Shown one piece after another: positions 1 to 13,400 of a stretch of DNA of 64,000 bases; position 1 is the first letter of the stretch, and each line of letters begins with the position of its first letter. The stretch comes from Cliona cf. orientalis (Eukaryota; Porifera; Demospongiae; Clionaida; Clionaidae), in assembly GCA_963930775.1 (NCBI GenBank), contig OZ005706.1, forward strand, positions 5,452,546 through 5,516,545. The letters are read 5' to 3'. The notes beneath the pieces are model-generated. The model was not told where the DNA came from. It did not search any database and saw only the letters and a list, made by a program, of their open reading frames with translations. The position numbers and the translations under genes are program-made.

Positions 1-562
1 ATATCCAATGGTGACAGTCATTCCTTACATCAGGGTCAAAGCCATGCAAATGAACAGTGTCACTGCCCGCATCAGGGTCACTTTATGTAGGAGTGTCAAC
101 TAGCTATAGTGAGACAGGGTCACACCACTCAACTGGGGCAAACCACACTATATACCTACTCCATTCACTCTCAGTGACGACAGCAAAGTAGAAGGTCAGC
201 AGGCAGCAACCATCAGCTTTGACCTTTCTGGTAGTGCACCAGTGATCATAAAAATGAACAGTGATTATAGCTATTATGATAATAAAATAATATAATTATG
301 TCACTACATAATACACTCATAGCTCTGACTAAAACAATGTTGCTGTGTTATCAAGTTTGGTAGAATATATACCATCATAGACTATTCTAAGAGTTAATAT
401 AAATGTTAGCTGCAGATCTATAACTAGTTGATTATGAGAATTAGACTAAGTATGCACTCAATTGCAAGTTATAATGAAAATTAATGATCAAATTCAAAAC
501 TATCTAAGAAGAAACTCTAAGATTAAAATAAATATCACAGATTCCGTTAATTTTATCTTCTT

Positions 563-1415
563 TTAATTCTTTCTTTCCAGATCCAGGTCAGTTTTAGTTT
601 CAGTTTCAGCTTCATGCAGTTTGCTACTATGGGCATATGCTGACACTATCTTTGGATCAATGGTGCTTGGAGAGTCCATGGTTGATAGTGATAGTGCTAG
701 CTCACATTTTTCTTTAGATTCTGCTGAGGATCACAGTATTAATAATTGATAATAGGTAATCATAATTTAGGGGATTGTCAAAAGTCCTTGTGGAAAAATT
801 AATGTCATTATGACGTTGGGGGTGGGGGGGAGGGGGTCTTGGTCCATGACGTTTTACAACTCAGACTTTAGCTTTAGTTGTGATTATGCATTAATTCTTG
901 TGGTTGAACAAGTCTAGACATGCCTCCAGTAGTGTCAAAATTTGCATTCTTAGTAACAGCTGTGTCAAGCACTATGTAGCTAGTGTACACGTGTAGCTAA
1001 AGTGTACACATAGTTACAGGCAAGCAAGAAACTGTCAAAGAAGCATAGCTAGGTAGGTATGCAAGGAATCCATGAAGGCAAAGCTAGCACTGTAGAATAT
1101 CAAATGTGTAGGCTAAATGGAGTAGAATCAGAGTTTCAGTGTTGAATCCATATTATACTGAAATGCTGTGACGTTAAGAGAGAGAGGAGGGGGTAAAAAT
1201 TTAATGATAACATCATAATGACGTTAATTTTTCCACAAGGACTTTGGACAAGCCCCTTAATCATGCCCCATAACATACCAGTACCAGATGATTTGGTAGT
1301 ATTAGTAGAACTGAGTGTTCCCACTCTATCTGATGACTATACATGCATGCAGAAAAGTAAACATACCACTATCTTGATAATGTGTAAAGTATTCATACCA
1401 ATCTTGTGCCATGGC
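563..1415 (-). CDS. Receptor A cytoplasmic tail exons and stop
   Basis: Exon 1367-1415 continues TM7 with AMAQDWYEYF; exon 563-723 encodes a Ser/Thr-rich, acidic tail (LSLSTMDSPSTID, then HEAETETKTDLD) ending in ERKN and TAA at 563-565. The intron between them holds a 487-bp MITE (770-1256). Copy B has the same exons with a 9-nt in-frame deletion in the last one. Confidence 0.75.
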
Positions 1416-4400
1416 CTGATATTGCGGTCAACTTAGTCCTCAATGAGAAAAGCCTTGGACTGATTTTGTTCCATATCTGGACATTGATCAATAGTAAAAT
1501 TAATCTTTTCTTAACAAATTAAAAGAATATACCTTGTCATTTCGAACTACATGAAAGAAAAAGATGAACATGCCCTGTGTAATAATGATAATAATTATAC
1601 CAAGGATCCAACTGGACGCAAAGCTTACTTGGAGGGAATTAAAGATAGTAAACAGCCATGCGACTACTGTTGAGTTCGCATTGACTGTGAGAGTGCCAAA
1701 TGCCCATGTCAGTCCAAGGAGGGGAAGCAGAATCAGGGATGCTAGCAGAAGAGCTCTGCAACAACATTATGGAGGAAGGGTGGTGGTGGTGTATGATGGA
1801 TAGTGGGTGAGTAAGAATGCATAGTTAATAATCATCATAGCATTGATGTACCTTCCTAGTCTTTGTGAATCTTGGAATTTTCTTTTATTCTTATTCTGCT
1901 GCTGGCTTTTTTTCACCCTCCACAGAGTTTGCAGAGCCAGAGCCATGAACACGGCATTGATCTGTGTGTATATGCTATATCTCTATGAAAGATATTTTAT
2001 GTGTTTATACACTCACTGAAATAATAACAAGCATGGGCGCCACAAATCCAAAAATAGTGCCTTTATCCACTGACATCCAGCAGCTGTGGTGTATTATTGT
2101 AACGGACATTATATAGATATATTATTATGTAGCTGTTCTATTAGACTGCAGTCCTGCTGGGCAGTGTGCTACAATCATAACAGTGAACTTACTAGAGCAA
2201 GTTTCCACAGGAATCTTTGACTCCATAGTACTCATATCTTATGCCAACTGAAATGGCAACAATTGGCAGAGGAGTCACTGCATGCATAGTTGTTTATAAG
2301 CACAATTATTAATAATAATTATGATACAATTATAGCTTAGATTAGAGTCCTTAATAGCTGTACTAATTAACCCTTAACTTACAGTAGCCAATGAGCACAA
2401 AGGGCCACCATTTCTTGGACATTTCACTAAAGACCACACGGAGAAGAAGATAAAGCATTATTCCTTCACACAACATCCAACAAAATGCACAAAGAAACAA
2501 GTAGTGGAGAAGAGAGGCTATCAGTGCACAACCAAACTGCATATAGATTTAGAATGAATGACATTGTATGATATAATATAATTATATTATTAGCAACATA
2601 AAACGTACTACATTTCCAGTAGCTGTCTCAATTCCTACAACAAATACAGTGAGGGCAAGCAAAAGGGAAAGAGAAAAATTCAAGTGTACGAAGTTTTGAA
2701 CAGATTTTACCCTCTTGGAGTCTGGTAATCTCCTCCTATAATATTATAGTTATTATAAAAGCTGCTTACATTGGATACGATATATATTATTTTAACTTAC
2801 TGATCACAGTTAAACCACACAAAGAAAATTACTGTTGCTATGAGGCAAACAATAGAAATGGTACATCCAACATATGATACAGTTTGAAGAGCTATTCGCT
2901 CAGCAATATCAATATCCTGGGAAAGAAAACAAGAGTATACATGATAAAAGTTTAATCTACTAGCATAGTACATTAATTTTACCGCTAGTCCTCCAACTAC
3001 ATCAACCAAAACAGCAAAGCTGGTCAAGTGTGTACTTTGGCATATGACTATTGTTAAGTTTCCTTTGGTCATAACATCGTTTGTTGTTATTCCAGCTGTT
3101 ATCCAGCTACCGTTTCCAATACTATCATAGGTCATGATAATCATTATGGCATTTTAACTAATAATGAAATAATAATTATTAGCTTACGGTTCTGAGAAGT
3201 TCCAGTAAACACAGCGATAAGCTTCCAATGTACTATTGATGTTAGTCACAAAAGTAAAGTTTAAGTCAATAGGTGTGTATAGCAGTGACTCTAATCGATT
3301 ATCATTCTCCCTCCTAGATCCAACCTGGGCTGAAAGTACATCTGTAGCTCCCTGAGTTCTCACCTTCTCTCCAGTGCAAGTGGCAGTGGATGCATTAATG
3401 GTAGAGAATCCCATAGGAAGATTTCGAAGCAAGAGAAAAACCACTAGAACCTTTCCTGTAAACAACAGAATAAATGCACACATAATACTATTTGAAGGGC
3501 TCAGCAAAGTGGGCTAACCCATAAACGTTGACTTAGTCCCCCGAATCTTGAAAACATGTTTAAAATGTTTCATGAGCTATAAAATTTTGACAACTTGGTA
3601 GAGTACAATGTATGATTTTAAGTTCATTCTAGACAATTCCCCGCAAATAGTTTGGGGTAGCATAGATTCTGTACATGAAGTATGCTCGTGCATGGTAGCT
3701 ACCATGAATGGTAACTTACCATCATTTTCTGCCATGTTCAACCTCTCTCGAATCACTGATGGTGGAATTTTGATTGTTGAAGTGTTGTCACTCTGGGTGT
3801 AATTGATCAAGTCATCTGCAAGTGGAAACTGAAGATCAGTGGTAGGTGGTGTTTCATACAGCTCTCTAACAATAACTGGAAAATCAAATTAATGCGTGAG
3901 TGCCATAGATAATTAATAACCCAATATGAAGTGGATAGTGAACATTGCATACCAATATTGAGTCGAGATTGCCTCAGAGTTTGCTCCCCAGAGATGTTAG
4001 CAGAAGTGGCAGTAACTGCAGCAAATCGCTCAGCGCTACTTAGCAAAAGTTCACTACTCTTCATAAGTCCAGCCTACATTATTAAATTTTCGGCCATTGG
4101 TTGTGTAGGCTATTAAATTTCAGTTGACTGAGTTAATTGACTCACAGATGGGAGGTTCCTCCACCCTTCTCTGTTGCTGTCATCCAGGACGTTGTTAAAT
4201 ATTTCAATAACATCCTACAAATATGCACTGTACATGTAAATATGGAGCAAGGGCTATCGAGCCACACCACTTAGTACGCGGCTCAGAATTTTGTGATTTA
4301 CGTTATCGGATGCACTATTGTTCTCCAAGATGTCAACCACAGCTGTGAGGATTCTGGCTGAGGCTCCCAAGTCTTGTGGTAATAAAGAATTGTTCTTAGG

Positions 4401-7400
4401 CTCAGTGGCTTGTATGAGTTGCTGAGTCACTTCAGCAGCAGCACTGATCTGTTCTTCAGGTTTCAAGTTACTAAATGTTATGTTAGCCTATGAAGGCAGT
4501 GTAAAATTTAATAATTATTTAATAGCCATTCTACATGCACAATGATAGTATGATACTTACAACTTACCAACATTTCTTCGAGCTGAACAAACTCTCGAGA
4601 GGTACAATTTAGGACATTGACTTCACCCCAGCTGCCGTCACTGCTGCAGAATCGTGTAGCATTACCTGATTGAGGAGATGATAATAAGCATCTATACTCT
4701 TATAGTGCTATCTCTGGAGGCTGCTGCAACAATCACATACCAACTGAATTCAGACTTCCTGGGCATGTCTGAACACTGATTGATCCTCGTGGTGCACTGG
4801 GCCATGCAATACGCCATGTAGTATCAATTTCATGTGGACATCCTGCTACTGGTACAGCTGTGAAAATTATTTATACAGCAAAATTATTTGAGTACTTGAT
4901 ACAGCATTGCATCCGGCCCAGGATAAGATGTATTATGATGCTATTATATTAAACCATACAGTAACTCATCCCCAAATTAAATAAAAGTACAACTGCACCA
5001 GAATATTTTGCTAAAAACTACGTATTACACTGTTTTGGTATATACATTGTGGCTTTATACCATACTTCGCAGATTAAACATACATGTAGTGATTCTGACT
5101 GTATATACCAGTTAGTGGATCACTGTCAACAAGATATGCATTCCTTGAGCTAATAATAGCTGTATATGTACAGTTGTAAACTCCAGATTGCAAAATTAAT
5201 GAGATTACAGTTGTATTAATGTTGGTTGTAATGCTTCCCGTTAGAGTAAGTGAGTTGGCAACCATGAACCCAGCTGGTCCACTCCACACTGTGCTAACAT
5301 TCACTACAACATCCACCAATGGACTCAATTCCTGCTCCTGCATGATTATAGTAAAACTCACTTCGAAGTGTAACATCTTGTGTATCCATCTTAGTCATGT
5401 TGCACGACGAGTTAACAGTAGCCCAGCATGTATACCGTCCAGCATCAGATAGCCTGAGAAGAGAGAAGGAGAGAACTCTATCAGTTCCAACTTGAGTTTG
5501 AGTGCCATTGCTCTTAGTCCACTGGTAGAATATAGAGGGGTTTTCAATTCCAGTAACTGCTACACCGCATATGAGAGAGAAGCCACTTTGCCCCAACACC
5601 ATATCTCCATTAGTAGTGATCTGGACAGAGACATCAATGGGTGAAAGCCCTGAGAAGAGAGAGACATTATATATCTACATCATGTACTGTAACATGTTAC
5701 AGCAATATCATTCATAGAAACCATAGAACTGTTTATCAGGTGCGCAGGCCCAATTCGACATGTGTACTTCCCTATATTACACTGCAAAATACTAGTGAAG
5801 GTAATATTGTCACTACTTGTAGTTCCCATGTCAGTCACACCAGAGGGAAGGGAGTTAGCTATTGTCATTTAGACAAAAGAACCACATGAAGGTTGGTGCA
5901 CTAGGGACATCGTTCAGTAGAGGAATGGAATCATTATTGAGGATTGATGAGCACATCAATGAGCCCCAGCAATATTTGAACCAGAGGAAGAAAATAGCTA
6001 CCGTATAGCCGGAAATATTAGCGGGCATTAAATTTGGCGGTTGAGCCCCAAATCGCTATTAGAAGAATATTGGCAGATTTAAATTTGGCGGTTCGGTACG
6101 GGATCGCCATACGTATATATGCGAGTAGGAAATTTTGGCGGATTTTAATTTGGCGGTTGTAAATATAGACCGTCAAACCGCCAAATTTAATTCCCCGCCA
6201 AATTTTCCGGCTATACGGTATATATAATTACATGAGGATTGTGGAAAGAAAATCCAAAATGCACTGTAATAATTTAATAACAAGAAATCATTCGATTAAA
6301 GCAAAATAATAAGCATGTGCAAGATTTGATATCCAGAAAGTATGGAAAGCATGTGATGCTAAAGGATATTCAGAATTTTAGAATCAACGTCAGAAAACGG
6401 CCTAAAAGATGCTCAGCTAGTTTTGTACGGGCTTACTGCAGCATTAGAGGCAGATTCTACAATGCAAGTGGCAGAGTGGTGGTAGACAAAGATGACACCT
6501 CGCTAATTGTTCACTACCAGTCAAGTCAAATGAGGAAAACATTCAAGAAATTCCCAGAAATCTTGTTTGTGGATGGAACATACAATGTCAACAAATAAGG
6601 GATTCCACTATATTGCTTAATAATGGTTGAAGATGGGTTCAGACATGGAAGAAATGTATTCTATGCTGCCACTGCTCATGAAGATACAACACACCTGCAA
6701 AAAATAATTCAATTATTCAAGGAGAAAATGAACTGTGAGTGGGAGTCAGTCAGCTATTGTTATTGACAAGGACTTCACCGAATACAAGGTACTAAAGGAG
6801 GAATTTCCAAATGCAATTGTACTCTATTGTCAGTGGCATGTTATTAAGGTAGCTATTGTTTAAATGTCTTAGTGATTATGATGTGAATAAAGGTGATCAT
6901 GATGAATATTGTCAAATGAAGATTTCCAGCAAGTGTTCTTGAACAATTGGGATAGCTGCAAGTCAATGTGGGTTACGTTTGAACATGATCAAGCGATTCA
7001 TTTTGCAAACACTACCACTAGCTAATAGGCTTGCAAGTAAGCAAGTTTAGTGGACCTTGGTGTTCCACTTTCTGTGTCTTTGCAGTTGCAGCAGTTGGGG
7101 CTGCAACTGCATCAAGCTCAATTGACTGCCAGACACTCCATTGGTGGTTTCTCTATCTCTTTCTTCTGGCCAGCCCTGGACTCAAGCAAAAGTAAGCTTT
7201 CTAGGAAGCAAAAGAAAGTGAAAAAGTAAAGAAGAAGCCTACAGTGAGGTATGTCACTAATCCATGCTCCAATCAATGTGCTGATACCCCAAAGAAGCCT
7301 AGTGATAGTATTTCTCAGGAAATATCTGTGGATCACTCTCCAATTCAAGCCCGCCATCAGCAGCCATCAGACTCCACTATTAATTCTACCACAGTACTGA

Positions 7401-10400
7401 TGTACCCTGCCATCTCTCGAACCACCGTCTGCTCAGTCTGAAAGTGCTCACGAAAGTCCTGACTTGTCTTAATGCTTGAACATTGAATATGAAAATCATG
7501 ACTTTGTACCAGATATAAGTTACAGGACTCTAGATGGGGAAGAAGGATGGACACCTGTGGTCAAGAAGAAGAGGATTAGGAGGACTATAGTGGGAGCTCG
7601 GACAGCGCAAGTGACAGGAGTGGTAGTGAAGTTGATGTTTCATGTTCTATATAGACTTGTGGAGTTTGAAAAGCGAGAGGGAACACCTGGGTTAGTGATT
7701 TACCGCAGAGGTCCTCCCACATGGACACCAATCGGATCTGCTGCTAAGATCGGACCTATTGCCTCTAGAATTCGGTCAAAAACTGCAAAGACTTACGTAG
7801 CTAATTACTAATATTATTGTAGTGGGCACTGCCTTTGTATTAGCGTCTACGCTATTGTAGCTATGTGTCCGTGCGGAAGCTAAATTATTATAGAGAAAAG
7901 AGTTCACATCAAGGAGTACAGTGGATAGCAATATGCCTGGAGTTTCTGAAATATAGCTAATCAGTTTGTACACAATACGCTGCAGACATGATTGTAAATC
8001 AGCTAAAAGTTGCTAGGAGTGTGGATTATAAAGTAGAGCTTTCTGAATCAAAGGAAAATGCTGAAACCATGGTTTCATACCAGAATCGTTCATACTTGGT
8101 ATCTGTCGATAAGGGAACATGTTTCTGCATATTTCAAAGGATAATGTTGATGCCATGTAGACATGTTTTCAAGTATACAGATTTGACTGTTGCCTTGTGA
8201 TCTTTGACCAATCCCTGGTTGCTGATAGACGGCTCAAGATGTATCAAATTCGTGTTGGTGAAAGCAATGATGAGAGCCTTCAAGATAGTAACAACGTAGA
8301 CGATATTGGAGGGTTGTCAAATGAAGCTCAAATATCCTCAGTTTCATCCTCTTCATTCCTTGGAATTACACTAGCCCGCAATCAAAAGTATATCGTAAAA
8401 TTCTGTCATTAACAAATAAGTTAGCAGTCATGGCCTCTCAGCGTGGAATGCCCGAGTTTCGAGAAAAGTTGGTACAATAGAATCCCTTGTACGCTTATGG
8501 GAGGATAATGTTCCATTCTCTCTAGTACTCATCACTGATTCACGTGATTTTATCGAAAATCATCAGTTTAAAGTGAGTACATTTGAACTAGCATAAAATC
8601 AACATTAGCTATTGCATTATGGTGATATTTGTATGCTTGTTTACAGGACATGCCAGAAACAAGTGAACCAAGTCATTCTGACAGTGTCTCAACTATATAC
8701 CTCTTCAGAATCTGTACTATTGTCCAAAGAAGCTTTAAAGGAGAAGCAAAATCTACCATCGTCTCTTGGTGACACAGTTACACATGTACCTCTAATAAGC
8801 CACAAAGGAAAAAGAAGGAGAATCTGACACTTCTACCGATAGGGATCAAGTACAGGAAGATCTACAGTTATCTCAACATGAAACAGCTACAAATAAGGAC
8901 GTATAGCTATATGAGAGAGAGAGAGCTGGGAGAGATTTGGGAGAGGGGGGGCGGTGTAGAGGGCAGAGGTAATTTGAAATGCTACATACATGTACAAGTA
9001 TATACACACTCATGCATGTACTTGTTCACTCTCACATGCAAACACCTTTTTATACTCATGTTCATGATTTTATGTGATTTTTTGTAGGATTGTCAGCAGT
9101 TAACTCCGTCTGTCCTGAGGAATAAAATAATAACAGTACAACCAGGAGTAGATTAGATAGGAGTGTTGAACGACATGTAAACACATTCCGGGAGGATGAA
9201 GTAGATAATACGCAAGTAAATGAATCTGAGGTCATGTAGGTGAGTAGAGCGGGTGTGTCCCACCCAGGCCACCATAGTACCAGCTACAGTATACAATTGT
9301 ACAGCTGCAGTCTGGGTTTACATAACACCCACTTAAAGTACAAGATGTTTATAGTGCATGGCAGCCTTATTTTGTCTACGTCATCCTACGGAATGACATT
9401 ATTACTACGTTTGTACTGTAGTTCAACGCTCCTATCTAATCTACTCTTGGTACCACACTTGAAGCCAAGAGGGCGACCTACATTGTAAACACACAGGAAC
9501 ACTGTGGCCTTAAAAGAACGATTCAAAGAAGAAATTGTCACGGAAACCGCGACCTCAAAACCAAGTGGAAGACAAAGATAATGTACCAGCAACAGGCAAG
9601 AAGTAATTATCATAATATTCCTGTCACAGTCAAGGAACCCCAGCATACCGTTCACTAGTGTTAATAAGGGAGCAAAACAAGATTGTGGAGAAACCGGGAG
9701 AAACGATCATTGTTGACGATAGTCTTGATCCTGATCTTGAACTCCCTGGTAGCAGCAAAAATTGCCTTCAATAAAATTTGAATTTGAGTGCATGATCGTG
9801 ACTTGGATCTTCTACATTCTAATAGTGAATGGCTCAGTGATGCTATAATCAATGATTAATCAGGAAGAGGTTTTCAAGTACAAGTGGTCTACAAGATGTC
9901 GGTCTCTCAAAAACACTAGCATTCCAGCCAGAAACAAAACAGTTATTCAAGTATTAAACTGCAGTCAGTAGCCACGCCTATAAGAGCACCAGCTTTTCGC
10001 ACCTCGCTTCACTTTTGCCCTGAGGATGATTAGAGCATCTAGTCGAAACATCGGCAAGTTTTACCGAACAGTTAAGTTGTCCGAAAAGAATATTCGTTTT
10101 ATTCCTAGTCACGGGGTTTGTGCATCTAAACTTAATGTCATCAAGATATATGACTGAGTATGCGAACTGGTGATTTATCATCAAGTACAAAGGATGATAT
10201 TGCAACTATATTACAATGCACAGAAAAGCAAATATTCCTGTTATTTCCTGAAGTACAGCAGTAATGAGATGGTTCCAGCTGTGGCCTATTTGCACTGGCA
10301 TTTGCTTGCACTCTTGCCGAAGGAAAAGATCCATCTCAAGTTGTGTACCCTGATGGACCTAGAATGCGTTCTCATCTTCTCAAGTGCATACTGGGAGAAG

Positions 10401-13400
10401 AAACCATGTCATTTCATACTGGATAATCCCAGTCCCCCGCTGAAATCATTCTTCAAGATGTAGCTATTGCTCTTGCCGTGTTCTTGACCATGGAGATGAC
10501 ATGATCCTTTGTGATATTTGTAAGGAATGGTATCACTTTACCAAGAGTAAAATTAATAATAAGGAGGGGAAGAGAGTATCGAACGCACTATATACTTCGT
10601 ATAAGATGTTTTCGGAAAGTCAAGCGCCAGGAATTCAAAAATTGACCAATGAGAGTGCTTGATTCAAATGGTAGCTACGTTGTGGGCGTGATCTCGAGTG
10701 CAAGCTAACACGAGCACCATTTTGATTGAAAACGTGAGCAGGTCACAATATTAAATGAAAGCACTAAAGTACAAAACGCTCGGCGCAAATTCAGCATAAT
10801 TATTAAAACAGTAGCTACTTAATATTTTATGATGGTTAATAATGCTGAGCTTGTGCAACGTGAGTCATAAGTCAAGATGGAATAGTAGCTAGTTTTGTGC
10901 GAATGACGTTCTGGGGTATTCTTGCAGTGATTACTATTTAAAATGTACTGATATGTGTGAGCTGTTATTGATTAAAGCAGTAATACTGGCCAGGTTGCTA
11001 GACTGCAGACAGCTAGTTACTGTCATCAAGATAGCTACAACCATAAGCATGCAAGCTTGGCCTCATGCACTACAAGGCTATGACAGGATAGTGAGTACAT
11101 GCATGTATGCAACTTACTCACTTCCAGTAAGATGAGACCATTTAGCTACGATCTAGCCTCAAACCCAGGCTCACTTCAGGAAAAGCTATGACCAGGATGA
11201 ATGGCAGGCTTTTATTTGACATGCACTGCCACGTGGCAACTACAGATTGCATTCCTGAGTTTGCTCTATATATAGCCTATGAACTGTATCCTGTAGCCAT
11301 GTATGGTTATAGGCATTGCCACAAGTACTATAGCTATACGGAGGGGATTTAACCATAGTTTACTATACTAGGAACTGAAAAATGCACTAGAGTGCGGGAT
11401 TGCATCTATACATCCTAGATGCTAAAATGTATAGACCCGTCAGCAATTGAGGGGGTGTGGCATGCTGTGATTGCCAACCATTACCTATCAGGCTAGACAA
11501 CAGCATTGTCTATTACGCAGTGGCTATTGATCCGTCAGCCGGACGACCTTTGCCAACGCTATAGATCCGGCAGAAATACTTAGAAATTTCTCAGAAAAAA
11601 GGAGCTAGAAAAAAAACGGAGTCGAAGAGGACAAGCCGGAATTCAAACCCTGCACCATCGCCTCCAGAACCCAGTCACACCACCACTGCCGCCGCTGCCG
11701 GAACCCATTTTTTCACGATTACATACACCAACAACAATGACACTAACCCTGCTAACAATACCGTTTACACTTGATTTTAGCTACTTGTGTTGGCATACAA
11801 GTAGGAACAAAGGTAGATGCAAAATAGTACTGTGATAACTGTCCCAGTTGCAAGTAGCTATAGCTAGCTATGATTTATTGCAATAACATTTCCCTTGTTA
11901 TTCTTTAAAAATTTAATTGTATTATAGTAGTGAGCTACAGTATTTTTGTATATAAAACAGGTATGACATAGTGTACAATGAATGTGTACAGTTGTATCAT
12001 CAAGTTTGTGTGTACACGTTGGGTGGGTTTAATGTGACATTGACATTAGTGAGGCGTGCGCTGCAGGTTACAGTCTAGTCAGCGATCAAGAAGGCACACG
12101 AGATCAGTAATAATTCAGCACAGCTGCATGGCCATAATAATATTATACTTACCAATCACTCTGCTGTAGATATCTGGATTTCATACCAGATTTCTCTGGA
12201 TTTTCAGGGATTTCTCGGGATCATCAGTACTAAGCATATATTTATTACTAAAAAACTTCGGAAATACCAATTGAAAAACAGTAGCTATGAAGCTCTGTAC
12301 TCCTAGTCTAGCGTAGCCAACCCTGTACTGGTGCTGGTACTATTACCATTATGTGAAGGTCACATGACTGATGACATAATTTATTTGTAGTGTGCTACAC
12401 TCTAATAAAAGCCCACCTACGAAGTGTCTACCTAGCTAGCTAGAAAGACCGTAGTCCCAGATGAGGTAGATTTCTTGGGATTTTTAGTGCTGAAATCGGG
12501 AGCCCGGAATTGAAAGCCAAAATTCGGGATAATCCCGGGAAATTGGGAGGGTTGGTAAGTATGCCATAATCGTTGGTCGGTATCAATAGCAATTGTGTGG
12601 CCCTTGCAGCCACCATTTTGTCGGTGTCAATAGCCACTCTATTATCAAGAGAGAGTTAAAATTTGAACGTATAAAGTAATGGTCGTCATGTGTATACACG
12701 TGCTCTATGCGCATGCATGCAACGTGATGGACAACTCGGGCACTGAGATGACCTGTACAGTGTAGGCACATTGAAGGCATGGAACTGGAAAGGTGAGTGC
12801 TAGACTACTCTGGCAAAGCTCAGATCTACAATTAACATCACTGGTAGATCTACATGTACTTCCTGAGCATGAAGGTGACTGCATGTAGGCTTGTCTTCTG
12901 GGTGCAGGTACTTGGACTCATGATGGTGCAGCATGGCATGTAGACTATGGTAGACTAGAGTACACATAGATGATCTCAGTGCGTTTAAGGACTATCTCAA
13001 GTCTTATCGCGCGCGCCGTACTAACAGCCACTTAGTGTGCAAATTTGTGGCCAATTAGCGGTTAGATGTGACGTCACCCGATAATGGCATAGTATAAGCC
13101 ACGGCTGTGTAGCCGCAAATCTGCAACAATTGAGCGATTTTTTTGTTCTGCAAATTCCAACATTGTTCCAGGGGTTGTTTCGCAGTTTGAATGGTGGAAA
13201 GCTAAACTTCGAGATATTTTTCGAGGATCTGCCGAGGGATAAGTTGATTGCTCGCTCCGCTTTGTGGGTGTGTGCGAAAGATCGTCCCGTCAGGGTACCT
13301 GTAATGGCATTTTTTTGCAATTTTTTTCTTACTACGATGTTGTTTCTGAATATCCCTCGGTGAAAATCAAGAAAAGCAGCTTAGATTTAACCTTGTCTAC

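Noticed and set aside
5294..5376. Read-through of Ig exon 7 into the next Ig exon without an intron
   Set aside because: The two exons are in different frames and the first has a good GTGAGT donor also used, in altered form, by copy B.
13021..13363. Overlapping frames on both strands near 13.1-13.3 kb
   Set aside because: No splice context, no domain, and present only in a segment private to copy A.
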